A stretch of DNA of 64,000 bases from the NCBI GenBank assembly GCA_022495005.1, contig JAGYXB010001801.1, positions 682,001-746,000 of the forward strand, read 5' to 3'. Positions 1-11,029 of this stretch are shown piece after piece; position 1 is the stretch's first letter, and every line of letters starts with the position of its first letter. Under the pieces are notes generated by a model. The model was not told where the DNA came from, made no database searches, and saw only the letters and a list, made by a program, of their open reading frames with translations. This DNA comes from Rhyacophila brunnea (taxonomy: Eukaryota > Arthropoda > Insecta > Trichoptera > Rhyacophilidae). The translations under genes were made by a program, and so were the position numbers.

Positions 1-640
1 TAGGTATATTATAATATAGTATAGTTGCGCTTTCGCCGCGGGCATTTTTTTCAAAACAAAAAAGAAAAGTAAGTACAAATTTATTTGGGGATTTGTTTTT
101 GGAGATTTCGAGGGCTTGAAGCGGAAAATGGACGGACCTTGTACTGTGGGATTTTCTGTGTTTTACATATATTATATATACAATATTATTTATTATTATT
201 TATATTGTAATAATATATCTACTACATATTTATTTATTTCATCCATAACTGGAAAATAATAATATTTGGTTTTTTTTTATTGAGGTTATCTTTTAGAGGT
301 TACACCTGTTTGGGAAAGTGCTCTTTATTTATAATGAAAAATATGTGCATATCGCCGAATTTCAAAATAATAAATATACTTATGCATGTTTCATTGTGAT
401 AATATTGTTTCACAACTTGGCTCATCATGTCTGACAGCAGCGTTGAACCAAAAGTATGCTATGATGTTAATCAACGAAATGGTAGCTTCATAAGATGGCG
501 ACTTTATTTTTATGTATTCATGATCAAAGATGTTGAAGGAAAACATATTGCTAAATATATAGACATCGAAATCATCAACAGGGATAGAACTAAGTGGGTA
601 GGTATTCTGAAAATTATTTATTTTTATACAGCGAAACATC
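1..640. other. AT-rich unique sequence, no gene seen
   Basis: The stretch is simple AT-rich sequence with TATTATT runs near 180-240. Two short overlapping frames at 391-657, one on each strand, show no domain, signal peptide or recognisable motif and look like chance frames. Confidence 0.5.
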
Positions 641-692
641 ATTATGTAAATAAATAGTTACATTATTATATGTAACTATTCATTTACATAAT
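641..692. repeat. short palindrome, 23-bp arms
   Basis: Arms 641-663 and 670-692 are inverted copies with one mismatch around a 6-nt loop. It could be the remnant of a small palindromic MITE. No flanking duplication was found. Confidence 0.6.
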
Positions 693-744
693 GACAAAAT
701 ATAGGAAGAGGTAGTTAGATAAGTAGCGTGATACTAGGGTTTAA

Positions 745-1116
745 GGGCGGACGTGCTCAGCGTGTGTCAAAATGGAGCTTTTTTCTATTTTCAAAGCATG
801 ATCCTAAACATACCTTAAACATTGTAGATAAATGCGTTTAAAAATTAATAAATGTAAAAAATCTTAACACCACTGCACAGTTATGTACCGAAATATGACT
901 ATATTCTAAAAAATTAGAGTGAGAGGTTTAAAAGAATACTATTTTATGTAATAAAAATACTTTATGCAGTCATCAAATGTTTAAAATAAATATAAAGAAT
1001 AACAAGGCTTTAAAATTATACAAATAGATTATCTACGACGTTTAAGGTATGTCCAGGATCATGCTTTGAAAATAGAACAAAAGCTCCATTTTGACCTACG
1101 CTGAGCATGTCCCCCC
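745..1116. mobile_element. TTAA-flanked MITE, short copy
   Basis: The element has long terminal inverted repeats. The right end, read inward, starts GGGGGGACATGCTC and the left end is a diverged version of it. TTAA stands immediately outside both ends (741-744 and 1117-1120), the target duplication typical of piggyBac-type transposons. Most of its length matches the outer parts of the 1.39-kb palindrome at 16505-17892, so this looks like an internally deleted sibling. It carries no coding capacity. The piggyBac assignment is inferred from TTAA alone, because the termini start with G and not the usual CCC. Confidence 0.75.
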
Positions 1117-1174
1117 TTAAGGTAATTTACGGAAAATGGTAGGAAACTTGACATAGTCACAAATTTGAGGGGTA

Positions 1175-2150
1175 GGTAATTACATGACCCCCACAAGGGG
1201 AGGGCTGACAGGTCCCTAGCCTAGCTACGTGAGATAAACACATAACATCACAAATTTAATCTAATGGTAAAAAAAATCGCATGTGGAGCTATTTTACTTC
1301 ACATACCTATGTATTTATTAATATTTTAAGATGTGTGGTTGTGCGGTGTAATTTCGTGTGATATCATGATGATTGATATACGTACCTACTTAAATGGTAA
1401 TTCACGCATAGAATTTTATTTTATAATTTATTTTCAGTGTATTTCCTGATTATAATAAAAAATGGCTATTTATCCAATATGGTGAGGGGTCGCATGTTAC
1501 TTGGCTACCGGACCGCGATCAGCGCTTCATATGGTGTTGAGTGTCGATAACTCAATAATTCATGTGGTTTTATTTGGAAATACAAAAAAAAAACACTAAA
1601 ATACACGGAATAACTTTAATTTTACCTGGCGGAACCGTTGGGTTCCGCAGAATACCATTTGAGAAAGGCTGTTGTATGTGTAGAGCAACGATACTCAACC
1701 TTTTTTTTCTTCGGACCAAATACATATATTTGTAAAGTAACGCGGGCCGCATCACTACTGGTGTGACGAAAAAAATCATGAAACCCCCCCTTTTTTACAA
1801 AACATTTTTGAGATTTTAAAAATTATGCGTATTTTTTAAATTAATCGTGTGCAATAGCAACACTCTTATACCAGATCTGATGTGGACCATAATGACAATC
1901 CTCTTCGGGTGTCACTATCTGTGCGTCAAAGTCGAAACGAATTTCAAGATATACGAAATTCCTGATAATAAATGTGTTTCGGGCCGCACATAAAAGCTTA
2001 AAGGGCCGCATGCGGCCCGCGGACCGCAGGTTGAGTATCGCTGGTGTAGAGCATCACACTGGCCTTACACTTAGCGATAGATAAGAGGGCCTGGCAAGCA
2101 TAATGCCCTGGGAGCGCGCTTCAAGATGTGGGAGCCATGGGTAATTGACA
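1175..2150. mobile_element. decayed hAT-family remnant
   Basis: Blocks here recur in two other places. A near match to GATAAACACACATCACAA occurs near 1233 and also near 51730 and 54120. The block around 2052-2150 (CACACTG, then a purine-rich tract and a GATGTGG word) matches 54380-54450. The 54-kb relative has hAT-like ends and a hAT transposase C-terminus, so this is inferred to be an older, end-less copy. A younger hAT MITE (1686-2043) is inserted in it. The frame at 2126-2413 lies partly in this block and is not convincingly coding. Confidence 0.45.
1686..2043. mobile_element. hAT MITE with intact 8-bp TSD
   Basis: The terminal inverted repeats are CAACGATACTCAACC on the left and GGTTGAGTATCGCTG on the right, flanked by perfect 8-bp duplications GTGTAGAG at 1678-1685 and 2044-2051. 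The 8-bp duplication and CAG-YGATACTCAACC-type termini are hallmarks of the hAT superfamily. The 358-bp body has subterminal GGGCCGC and GCGGCCC words and no coding capacity, so it is non-autonomous. It sits inside an older hAT remnant, and the perfect duplication marks it as the later insertion. Confidence 0.88.
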
Positions 2151-2159
2151 TTGGGCACT

Positions 2160-3090
2160 TGATTTTCTGTCGTGTTCGACCAAACACATTAATTTTTATA
2201 TTAATTTACATAAAAGCACGTTTATATGGTGATTATACAGGTTATGGAATTGATTTTGTTAACTTATTGGTCGAGATCACAACATGCTCTATCGGCATAA
2301 TATCTATAAACAAGCCTCGAGAAGTTACATTTTTTAGAAGCCAATTTAAAATAAAATCAAACTGGACGTGCTTACAATTGGTTCACAGGTATTATCGATA
2401 TTTATTACGATGATGATATTAGCTAGATAACAATTTAACCAACTAACCTCTTATTTGGCATTGCAATTGAATGTATTTTACATAGCTAAATAGGATACAT
2501 AATTATTATACTTTCGGGATTTCGGCTTTCGTGATTTTGGCCATTCGGGATTTCGACCCAAACCCGGATGAAATGTAGGTCTCTGAACAGACTAGTACCT
2601 CGTGAGTGTGTGCACAAATACATAATATGAATATTGACTGAGCTTAATTCATTACCGCCATCATTATTTCAGGTATTATGAAAATTCAACGCTCCGTAAA
2701 AGCCTCCTAATAATCCATTGTGTGTTTTGGCAGAATCTCGAATACAGTAACCAATCCATTGTGTTGTATTATTAATATAATGAAATATTAAACAGTTCAT
2801 TAAAAAATAGCACAATGATTACCGTGTGTACCTATTTGAATCAAAGACATTAATTGAATATGTACTATTATTCAATGTACATTTTTCCATATCAATCAAA
2901 GAGTTTGTTCTATAATCTATAAGGTTTATCATTTAAATTAATCATTTCTAACGATTTTAGTATGGTTAAATTGGAATTGGAGGAACTAGATCTGTCAGGA
3001 GAATTTGGTGGAATAAATAAAAAGAAAATTTTAACGGCGTAACTCATTTGATTGGTTGTAAATTCGAATAATTGTGCATGCTTATAGTGG
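2160..3090. other. no gene seen
   Basis: This is AT-rich sequence. The only local structure noticed is a repeated CGGGATTTCG word around 2515-2560. The frame starting at 2126 runs to 2413 but resembles no known protein and begins in transposon-derived DNA. Confidence 0.45.
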
Positions 3091-4890
3091 ATAATATCTG
3101 TACCTCAGAGGCAGACGGATGCAACTCCATTTTTGGGGAAAATGAGTTTTTTTTAAGAATCGTCATGCTAAAGGCTTTATTTATTAGAGACAGAGAGATG
3201 GAAGTCCTAGTCCAAGATATGCATAGCATAAAGATGCAAATGCCATACCTACCTTAGAAGCAGAAGGATGCAAATCCAATAATCCACTAAGATAAAATTC
3301 TCTCAAACCGTCTGCAATATGTACTAGACGAGAACCAGCCAGGAGAACGAGCTTTAGAGGAGGATACAGCACTATGGACCATATCTAAGTCATCAGAGAA
3401 ATCAGAGCGGTAACAGGAATACAAGCTGCCGATATCCATGCGTTTTATAGACTATGAGAAAGCGTTCGATTCCATAAAGAAATTTTCAATACTCGATGCA
3501 CTCAGAAATCAAGAAATCCCCGGGCGCTATATAAATATTTTCAATAATATATACAGTAGCGCAACATCTCCATAAACCATCGCGCATTTCCTATCAGCAA
3601 AGGAGTCCGACAAGGTGATACAATCTCACCTAAACTATTTACAGCTACACTTGAAGACTTATTTAGGCAACTTGTCTGGAATGACACGGGTCCCCATAAA
3701 TGGAGAATACTTGAGTTATCTGCACTTTGCCGATGTCAATAAATAGTAGTTTTCAAGACTCAGAAGACCTCCAAAGCAGAATGCAGGAACTCACTGGAGT
3801 AAGCAACAAAGTAGGCTTGAAAATAAATGTATCAAAGAAGAAAGTCAAGTTCAACTGCTTTGCGGGCCGAAAAGAGATCCTCATCAATGGCATCCAGCTC
3901 GAACAGGTGAAAAACTACATCTATCCGGCACAACAAGTGTCTATAGATGGATGTATATTTGATGAAATTGTTCGCAGAGTATAGCTAGGCTGGAGTGATT
4001 TTGGCCGCCTGAATAATTTCTTCAAAAATGACCTCCCACTGTGCCTAAAGTGCAAAGTGTTCAACCAGTGTGTACTTCCCGTAATCACATGCGTGTGAAA
4101 CATTGACCCTAAGTAAAAGAGAAATCCAGAAACTTAGAGTAGCACAACGTGGTATGGAAAGGTGCATGCTGGGCATAACGCAAAAAGACAAAAAGAGGAA
4201 TGAGCGGATAAGGGAACAGACAAGGATTAGTGATGTGATACGGTTTGCTAAAAACCTCAAATGAAAATGGGCTGGACACATAGCTCGAAGAAAGAACAAT
4301 CGTTGGACAAATATAGTCATCCATTGGTATCCAAGAGGTACAAAACATCCGCAAGGTAGACCTAGAGGCCGCTGGATCGATGAAATGATAAAGTTCTGCG
4401 GAAAAACTTGGCAACGCAACGCACAGGAACGAGAGAAGTGGAATCAGCTTGGAGATTAGCGAGGCCTTCATCCAGCAGTGAATAGATTCAGGCTGGTGAT
4501 GATGATGATGACATAATATTTTTTTTTTTAAAAAATGTGTTTTGCTTTGTTATTCATACCTATAATTTTTTTTAACTTATAAATTGTTTTATTTTGGCTA
4601 GGTAAATAAGATACAAATCCACATTAACAAAATATCTTTAGAGGCAGAAGGATGCAAATCCACACTACGTTTTTTTTTTTTTTTTTAGATATAAAATTGT
4701 ATTATATTTATTCCTTTCTTACATATTCCAGAAGTACTTTAATTGAATTAGAATAAAAAATAATGCCCATTATATGTATATTTTCTTAGAAGTTATGAGT
4801 ATTCGTTTAAAATAAAAATTGTTTTTTGGCTCTCCTGAACAATTGGGTATTTGGCACTTGCATCCGTCTGCCTCTGAGGTACAGATATAT
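3091..4890. mobile_element. inverted-repeat element enclosing an RTE copy
   Basis: The word CTGTACCTCAGAGGCAGACG near 3099 recurs inverted near 4862-4883, giving terminal inverted repeats of roughly 30 bp about 1.8 kb apart. Two further related words (GAGGCAGAAGGATGCAA type) lie just inside, both in + orientation, near 3254-3277 and 4634-4657. The interior is mostly a dead RTE retroelement. Either the RTE jumped into a TIR element, or the inner direct repeats are a long target duplication of the insertion. No target duplication outside the outer repeats was identified. Confidence 0.5.
3300..4512 (+). pseudogene. RTE-type non-LTR retrotransposon, dead 3' half
   Basis: Frame-broken but readable reverse transcriptase. 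A palm entry (LDENQPGERA, then GGYSTMDHI after a frameshift) lies near 3325-3390. Motif A, FIDYEKAFDS, is at 3444-3473. Motif B, KGVRQGDTISPKLF, starts near 3599. Motif C, LHFAD followed by V, is near 3720. The consensus there is F/YADD, so the second catalytic aspartate is lost. The longest open run is at 3727-3984. After more breaks, the C-terminal region with AGHIARRKNNRW and GRPRGRWIDEM runs to a stop at 4457-4459. The tail ends in (GAT)n near 4497-4512, as in RTE-clade elements. The endonuclease half is absent, consistent with 5' truncation. It is inactive. The RTE assignment rests on these motifs and the tail. Confidence 0.85.
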
Positions 4891-6876
4891 TCTACTCCTT
4901 ATTAATCGAGGTGTTAAAGATTGAGGGACTATAAGTGATATATTAGTAATAATAAGATATTACTAGTTTTCATACCATCACAATCTATTTATGCGTCAGG
5001 ATTAAATCACGTAACTGGTATAATAATTATTGACTTCTTCGACTTCTACGTAAAAATATGACTATTTTCATAGCAGCGTATATAGTTTGTCTTTGTTTTG
5101 GATTGACTTCTACACACATTACTAATAATAAAGACGTCAATATTTTGTATAAATATATTTTAGAATAGTAATAATGAGTAAATTTAAAACAATGTCTTTT
5201 ACAGAATGTCGAAAGCTGTTGTTTCCAACCGAATATTTGACTTTAAAATTTATTATTATTTATTATTATTTATATATTATTATTATCGTGGTGATCATTA
5301 TTTTTCTTCAATATAACAGTGAGTAATCAAATGTTTTGTATGGATTAAAGATTATAAAGTGATAAAAAGAAAGCTATTGAAAATTAAAACAATCACATAA
5401 TGTATCTACGTCAAAATATCGACTTAACATTACATTATTTAGTAAAAAGTAGTAATAAATAAAATTAATATATTATACTCGAATTTAAGTCCTTACATTA
5501 CAGATTTTATGTTTTGATAGTATATTATTATTCGATTCCATTAATAATATTATGCGTGTACCTTAAAAACGTAAAAAAACTTATGTGTCGCATTGTAACC
5601 GACAAAATATGCTTTATAAAAGATTTTTTGCTTGGGATATATGGGGATATGGTCTATTTGAAATGCGACCCTTCGATATAAATCAAAAGATAACCGGATG
5701 TCGAAGGTTTCCCTCCCAACTAAAAAACGGGATAGCCATTTTAGAAGGGAATAAATTTAATGTTCTTCTTTAAGTCTGTTTAGGGAGACTTTCGCCGAAA
5801 TTCGATAATAATGTGTCCATAAATTTGCCTCTGACACTTTTTACTTAATATCTACATTCGGAAAATTTATAACGAATTTCCGGGATTTATTGACCATCGT
5901 TTTATGTGGTCGGGAGAATTTCATCATTTATCATAAACATGACGGGGCAGATATTTTTTTGTTAAAAGTTTTTGACTACACAGCAAAAAGTTTTGGGTAA
6001 ATTGTATGTTAAATATTAGTAATATATCGGTTTGTCACTGAAATTAGTTGATTGTTTTAATAATTTTCGTTTTTACCCAGTCAAGTAGGTAGTACGGTAA
6101 ATTGTTCAGTGGTGAATTCAACTGGAGATCAACAATATTCTGTAAGAAGTTGGACGAATCTTATCGGCAGATCTGGTCTTGGTTCGATTATATTATCCAA
6201 TTGGAGCTCGCGCTTGACGTGGCTTTGGACGTGCTAAAGAAGAACGAAAAACAAACAATCAATTGTCTAAAAGAACCCAGTAAGGAAAAGATTTTTTTAT
6301 TCAAGTCATCATGACGTGAGTCTAGAAAGCTACTTCACGTGTTAGAAATAATTTCGTCAGCCTTTACCTGAAAACGAAGCATATTTGTAGTTATGTCATT
6401 TTAAAAGTTACATGTAGCTCGCGAATCCCATTACATCTTGGTATAGTGCAAGTAATGATGAGATTAAAAGATTATACACTTTATTCTTCAATTACATAGT
6501 AATATTACATGCACTCCTATAAAAGAAAGTCATTCATGACAGAAAAAACACAACCGAAAAAACGAACATTTCATGGGATGAGCGTAGTTTTTATAATGAC
6601 AACCGAAATAGCTATTGACTGATAAACCGATAGATATAATATTATAAAAAATAATATAATAATTTATTTTATCGTTTTGTTGCTGGGATCGTTTTTATAG
6701 TTACACATAAATTGTACGTATTACATATCACCGTATCACAGTTCACCGCGAGCTGTTTTACTGGAATGAGATGGCCATATAGCATTGAGATAAAAAGTGC
6801 GTTATTCGTGAAGCATTGTAGACAGTAATGTTCATTTTTTTAGATTTAATAAGAATATCAAAGTCATTATTATTAT
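4891..6876. other. no gene seen
   Basis: The region has AT-rich sequence with TTATTATTATTT runs near 5250-5290. Short frames at 5585-5773 and 6102-6314 have no recognisable domain, and no splice or promoter pattern supports them. Confidence 0.45.
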
Positions 6877-6949
6877 AAATCTACTGAAATTGTCAGTGTA
6901 AATAACACAGTATTATTATGTTATTTATACTGAAAAATTCAGTAGATTT
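6877..6949. repeat. palindrome with about 30-bp arms
   Basis: Sequence around 6878-6907 (AATCTACTGAAATTGTCAGT onward) is repeated inverted at about 6919-6948 with a few mismatches and a loop of about 11 nt. It resembles a small hairpin MITE. The open frames overlapping it on both strands (6893-7204) are probably incidental. Confidence 0.55.
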
Positions 6950-7700
6950 ACAGTTTGCATGTACGCTATTTTGTGGTATTACGTGGTATAGAAATATTAT
7001 ATTTAGTATAGGTATAAGTAGCAAGTTATTTTTGAAAAACAGCCTCGAAGAAATGCCTTCATATGAATGCGGAGAAATTAGTGTTGTAATTCGGAATTCG
7101 ATTAAAAACGATTGGCACTTAATCGAAATGGAATTGCACAATGCACTTCGGAAGTAGTGCTTGGTAATGGAATTGCAACTTGCAAAATGCAATAGAACAT
7201 GCAAGCCTGCAATTAGGAGAGAATCACCTCAGAACTAAGCACACACACAATTAGGTGTTTGCGAATGCAGGATAGGTGAGTGTCAGCGACGCCCTGTTTC
7301 TATCTCTATCACATATCGACAAATTTTCAAACACAATATTCAAATTATTATCATATTTTAACACTGCATTAGACCAAAATTACACACCTCTAATATTTGT
7401 ATAGTTTATAGTGATTTTAAAGTTAAATTACATTACTTAGTAGGTACATACTTACCTTTATTAAAATATTAGCAATATTCACGCAATAAAATAAAACTAT
7501 CTCCTAGCTAGAGAGAATAATCAATGTAAACGAGAAAATTATTAATTGATTTATTTGTAAAAACTGGTGAAGTTATAACCACGTTTAATAATATGAATTA
7601 GAAATTGTTAAAAATAAGTGTGAAATAAACAATAATAATTGTTGAAAATATGAACACGTCATTTAGAAACATCTCAATAACATACCATGGTAGATATTAT
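6950..7700. other. no gene seen
   Basis: Unremarkable AT-rich sequence follows the palindrome. The 79-codon frame at 6918-7157 starts inside that palindrome and matches nothing I recognise. Confidence 0.4.
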
Positions 7701-7708
7701 ATATTTTT

Positions 7709-7780
7709 GAACCGAGTGGGATTCGAGCTCATACCTTTCATTTTCCAGCAACCGATCATTCTACCGAGTAATCGATAATA
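7709..7780 (-). mobile_element. possible tRNA-derived SINE fossil
   Basis: Read on the minus strand, the segment has an A-box-like start (CTCGGTAGAATGATCGG) followed about 35 nt later by a B-box-like GAGCTCGAATCCC. This is the spacing of a tRNA head, but the stems do not pair well enough for a gene. It is best read as an old SINE head. Confidence 0.4.
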
Positions 7781-7910
7781 ACTACTTTATTATTTGAGGT
7801 GTTTAGAATTTTACCAAGAAATGGCTACCAACATTATAATTTTAGTGAAGTTAATTTAAACATTCAATCAATTTAAACATTAAACATAATCTTCATTTGG
7901 AAGAATTTCT

Positions 7911-8124
7911 GGTAATGTTCGGTTAAAGCGGATACAGCGGAAAACACATTTTGAAAATAGCCGATAAACTGGATTATTTGTTAGTTTGGGTTAGTTTAGG
8001 TTAGGTTAGGTTGGGTTAGGTTAGGTTAGGTTAGGTTTGATTAGGTTAACCTAACAAATAATCCAGTTTATCGGCTATTTTCAAAATGCGTTTTCCGCTG
8101 TATCCGCTTTAACCGAACAGTACC
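7911..8124. mobile_element. hAT-like hairpin MITE with TTAGG-like loop, copy 1
   Basis: About 75-80-bp inverted arms (left GGTAATGTTCGGTTAAAGCG, right ending CCGAACAGTACC) enclose a loop made of GTTAGGTTAGG-like repeats. Perfect 8-bp duplications GAATTTCT flank it at 7903-7910 and 8125-8132, which places it in or near the hAT superfamily. It is 214 bp long and non-coding. A second copy is at 10615-10848. The loop resembles the insect telomere repeat TTAGG but is irregular (TTTAGG, TTGGG variants), so it is part of this family and not a telomere remnant. Confidence 0.88.
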
Positions 8125-8132
8125 GAATTTCT

Positions 8133-9129
8133 TCAATATAATAACATGTTAAATTACCTATATAAATTTTATATACAATCACAATGATAAACAAAGTAAA
8201 CTTTAAGACGATACGAATCCCCAACAGGTAGAACACTTCTCCCAACCCCCTCTATACCTATTCAGTATACCCAAGACAAGACCTGCATTACCGATATCTC
8301 CATATTAGTCCGCTGGAGTTGTATAGTGCAGAGGGTCCCTATGGTTCAAACGTTTGGAACCTGTGTAGCTTACGTGAGACGTCGCATTTGTATCGATCAC
8401 GGTATGATCACAAATCATGCAGCTGCCGCTCCTCTAAGGTACCACCGTGATTCCATCATGTCTTTTACCATCTTGTCAAGAAATTCCTAATGGCTCCAGT
8501 CTTGACAGCGCACATGGTTGAATACCCACCGTGTCTACTGGCACTTCTTTGACAACTCAAACCATGGTAATAGATAGTCACCAATAATTTGGATTTGGTT
8601 AGACATACTTTGGTTAGACGTGTCATCCAACTGCTTCAGCTAAGTCGAGATGTTTGTAGCGTCGTTCAGTGGTTTATCATCACTGAGAGACGGTTCGTTT
8701 CACCTTTTCACGTTATTCTTTTCTTTGCATTAATAGCGGACGCCACAATTACCGCGATATATTTTTGTTTTCATTTTTCGACGAAGATACTGATATTATG
8801 AGGCTTGGATGCGTGCGTCTAACTCAGAAAGTGAGAATCAAGACCTGCTTTGTTTCGGTTAAGTTAGGTTTGGTTGCTTATGTTGGGTTAACTAAATCGG
8901 ATCGTTTGGAGGGACGTTTAAAGGTTTCTTAAAACCGTTGTTGCCATGTTATGATTCTGAAACGTATATATTATTAAAAATAATATTATACAGACATTTT
9001 ATACCTAGTACTTACAGGACGAGATGTGTACCTAATAATATTATAAATAACTTGTCATGACTTATTAGTGAGAGTTCTGAAAAACGAAAACTTCATGAAT
9101 CAAAGCGTAGATTAACTTAACATAGAGTG
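8133..9129. other. no gene seen; somewhat GC-richer block
   Basis: The 8200-8780 stretch is less AT-rich and more complex than its neighbours and may be decayed coding or retroelement DNA. I could not read a protein motif in any frame. The 70-codon frame at 8589-8801 is unrecognised. Confidence 0.35.
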
Positions 9130-9132
9130 TTA

Positions 9133-9501
9133 AGCGTCAATTACATTGCGCTTCTTTACGAGCTGTTTGTTGGCGAATTTATAATTTGCCTGTAAAGTCG
9201 CCCAGTGTAATCATCGAACAAGTTAACAAGCAGGTTGTAAACACTCTACCGAGAAAAGTTGAAAGCCGGTCAACTTTACACGGTACACGCCGGTGTGTGG
9301 GCCTACTGCGTCTGCGCAGTAGAGCGCAGTAGCAACCTTCCGGTAAAAAAATGAACTACGTTCTGTCAAAATAGTCGCTGGCTTGTGGCTTCTCAGCGAA
9401 TGTAAAGTTTTGCGTGTAATCATCAAATCGCAGTAGCTGAATCGCCCGCTTTTAAATTCGCCAACAAACAGCTCGTAAAGAAGCTCAATGTAATTGACGC
9501 T
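9133..9501. mobile_element. PIF/Harbinger-like MITE
   Basis: Long terminal inverted repeats of about 48 bp begin AGCGTCAATTACATTG and continue through GAGCTGTTTGTTGGCGAATT. TTA stands outside both ends (9130-9132 and 9502-9504), the 3-bp target duplication of PIF/Harbinger. A TA duplication with one extra base in the repeat cannot be excluded. The 369-bp interior is GC-richer, with CTGCGCAGTAG words. A similar CTGCGC-CTGCGCAGTAG word occurs near 13215. No transposase frame is present. Confidence 0.78.
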
Positions 9502-9504
9502 TTA

Positions 9505-10606
9505 GTGTAATTATTATCCGTTTATTATAATTTAATAACTACGCTAGATAATTAAAAAACAATAGGAGTATTAAGTTCATAGGGTATAAATCTGTGAAAG
9601 TGTCTTAGTACGGGGGCTATAATATAATGATATAGTAAGAATCGCAAGTTTACGAGTTGTTTCAGTGAGGTCCGCCAGCTGTTGACGCAGTTTCAAAGTT
9701 TTAAAGTGTTATTGCTTCGACGCTCGGCGTTTAATTTGAAAAGTTGCATGGATACTCTTTGCATACTGGAAGTCGACCATTGCAGTTTCTTATCATCCAG
9801 CTCGCTAATTAAACAATACACCTTTGGTTTTTATAAGGCATTTGTGTATTTAATTAGTAGATTATATGAAATAACAGAAAAAAAATCAGAAGCCGGACTT
9901 TACGTTTGATAGCACGGGCGGTTCTGGTTGTGAAATTAATTAGATAAATGTTTATTGGAAGAATAATTATTGATGTTATACAATAGTAAATAATGTCAAA
10001 TTACATATAATATTCAACAGCATGTATTATATGAGTTATTAATAACACACATATTCTATATATATAACTATTTAATAGTTGTTCCAATATACCGTCTATA
10101 CATATTATGGGCTCAAGGCTGATTGTATTCAGGCTGTGGCACTGAATTGCAAATTAAGACGTTAATGTCAGTTTATCTTTAAATGCAATGCGGTAACCTG
10201 TTCGCAATAAATGAATATTTTCGATTACATGTATGCAACAATCATCATTTTATACATAACAGTTTACTATATTGCATTCGAAGTGTTAGTAATAACTACC
10301 ACTACCGTTAAAGTTCACAGTTTTGTGTCACGGCCTGACTATAGTGGGCCCTGATATGCGCGTATTATGCGCAGATAAACTAACATAGATGCATCCATTG
10401 GGTGTTGTAACGAGTCCTCGAGTTGTTGTCAAGTTGTAGAAGTGCCATCTAATAAAATATATTCAAAGTCAATTGGCAAATAGTAAAAAAACGTAATTTT
10501 GCGTACCTAACGTAAGTTTTTTTTTTAAATAAGATTCTTTATTAAACAACTTTTTTATGCCATCCAATCAAACTTAAATTTAGATTTAAAATAATATTTT
10601 TAAAAT
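9505..10606. other. no gene seen
   Basis: The 75-codon frame at 9682-9909 matches no family I know. The rest is AT-rich with no repeats noticed. Confidence 0.4.
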
Positions 10607-10614
10607 TTAATATC

Positions 10615-10848
10615 GGTACTGTTCGCTTAAAGCGGATACAGCGGAAAACGCATTTTGAAAATAGCCGATAAACTGGATTATTTGTTAGTTTGGGTTAGTT
10701 TAGGTTAGGTTAGGTTGGGTTAGGTTAGGTTAGGTTAGGTTGGGTTAGGTTAGGTTTGGTTTGGTTAGGTTAACCTAACAAATAATCCAGTTTATCGGCT
10801 ATTTTCAAAATGCGTTTTCCGCTGTATCCGCTTTAACCGAACAGTACC
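10615..10848. mobile_element. hAT-like hairpin MITE with TTAGG-like loop, copy 2
   Basis: This is the same family as 7911-8124, with termini GGTACTGTTCG and CGAACAGTACC. The flanking 8-mers TTAATATC (10607-10614) and CTAATATC (10849-10856) agree in seven of eight positions. It is 20 bp longer than copy 1, the difference lying in the GGTTAGG-type loop, so the loop expands or contracts while the arms stay conserved. Confidence 0.85.
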
Positions 10849-10944
10849 CTAATATCGTTTAGTTTAGGCAGGCTTTGATTACATTTTAGAAACTTATTAA
10901 CACCATATGCAATTTGTATTCTAAGTTAAATGAAAAGAAATATG

Positions 10945-11026
10945 TCTGAGTGACAAACTGTGCGCTATTTTTTCGGACACCGATAGCCGACCAGCCTCAT
11001 TCCAAAAGTCACTCTTCGCCACTGGT
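10945..11026 (-). mobile_element. transposon terminus, CAGTGGCGAAG family
   Basis: Read on the minus strand from 11026 the sequence starts CAGTGGCGAAGAGTGACTTT. Near-identical starts occur at 33465 (minus), 60611 (plus) and 63423 (plus), with a weaker one at 30095 (plus). These look like ends of one DNA transposon family. The opposite end was not found here. Confidence 0.45.
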
Positions 11027-11029
11027 TTG

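Noticed and set aside
4045..4471. Two 120-124-codon minus-strand frames, the longest in the window
   Set aside because: They are antisense to the C-terminal coding part of the RTE reverse transcriptase, which reads clearly on the plus strand.
7985..8045. Interstitial telomere (TTAGG)n
   Set aside because: The tract is irregular and forms the loop of a MITE with arms and target duplications, repeated at 10615.
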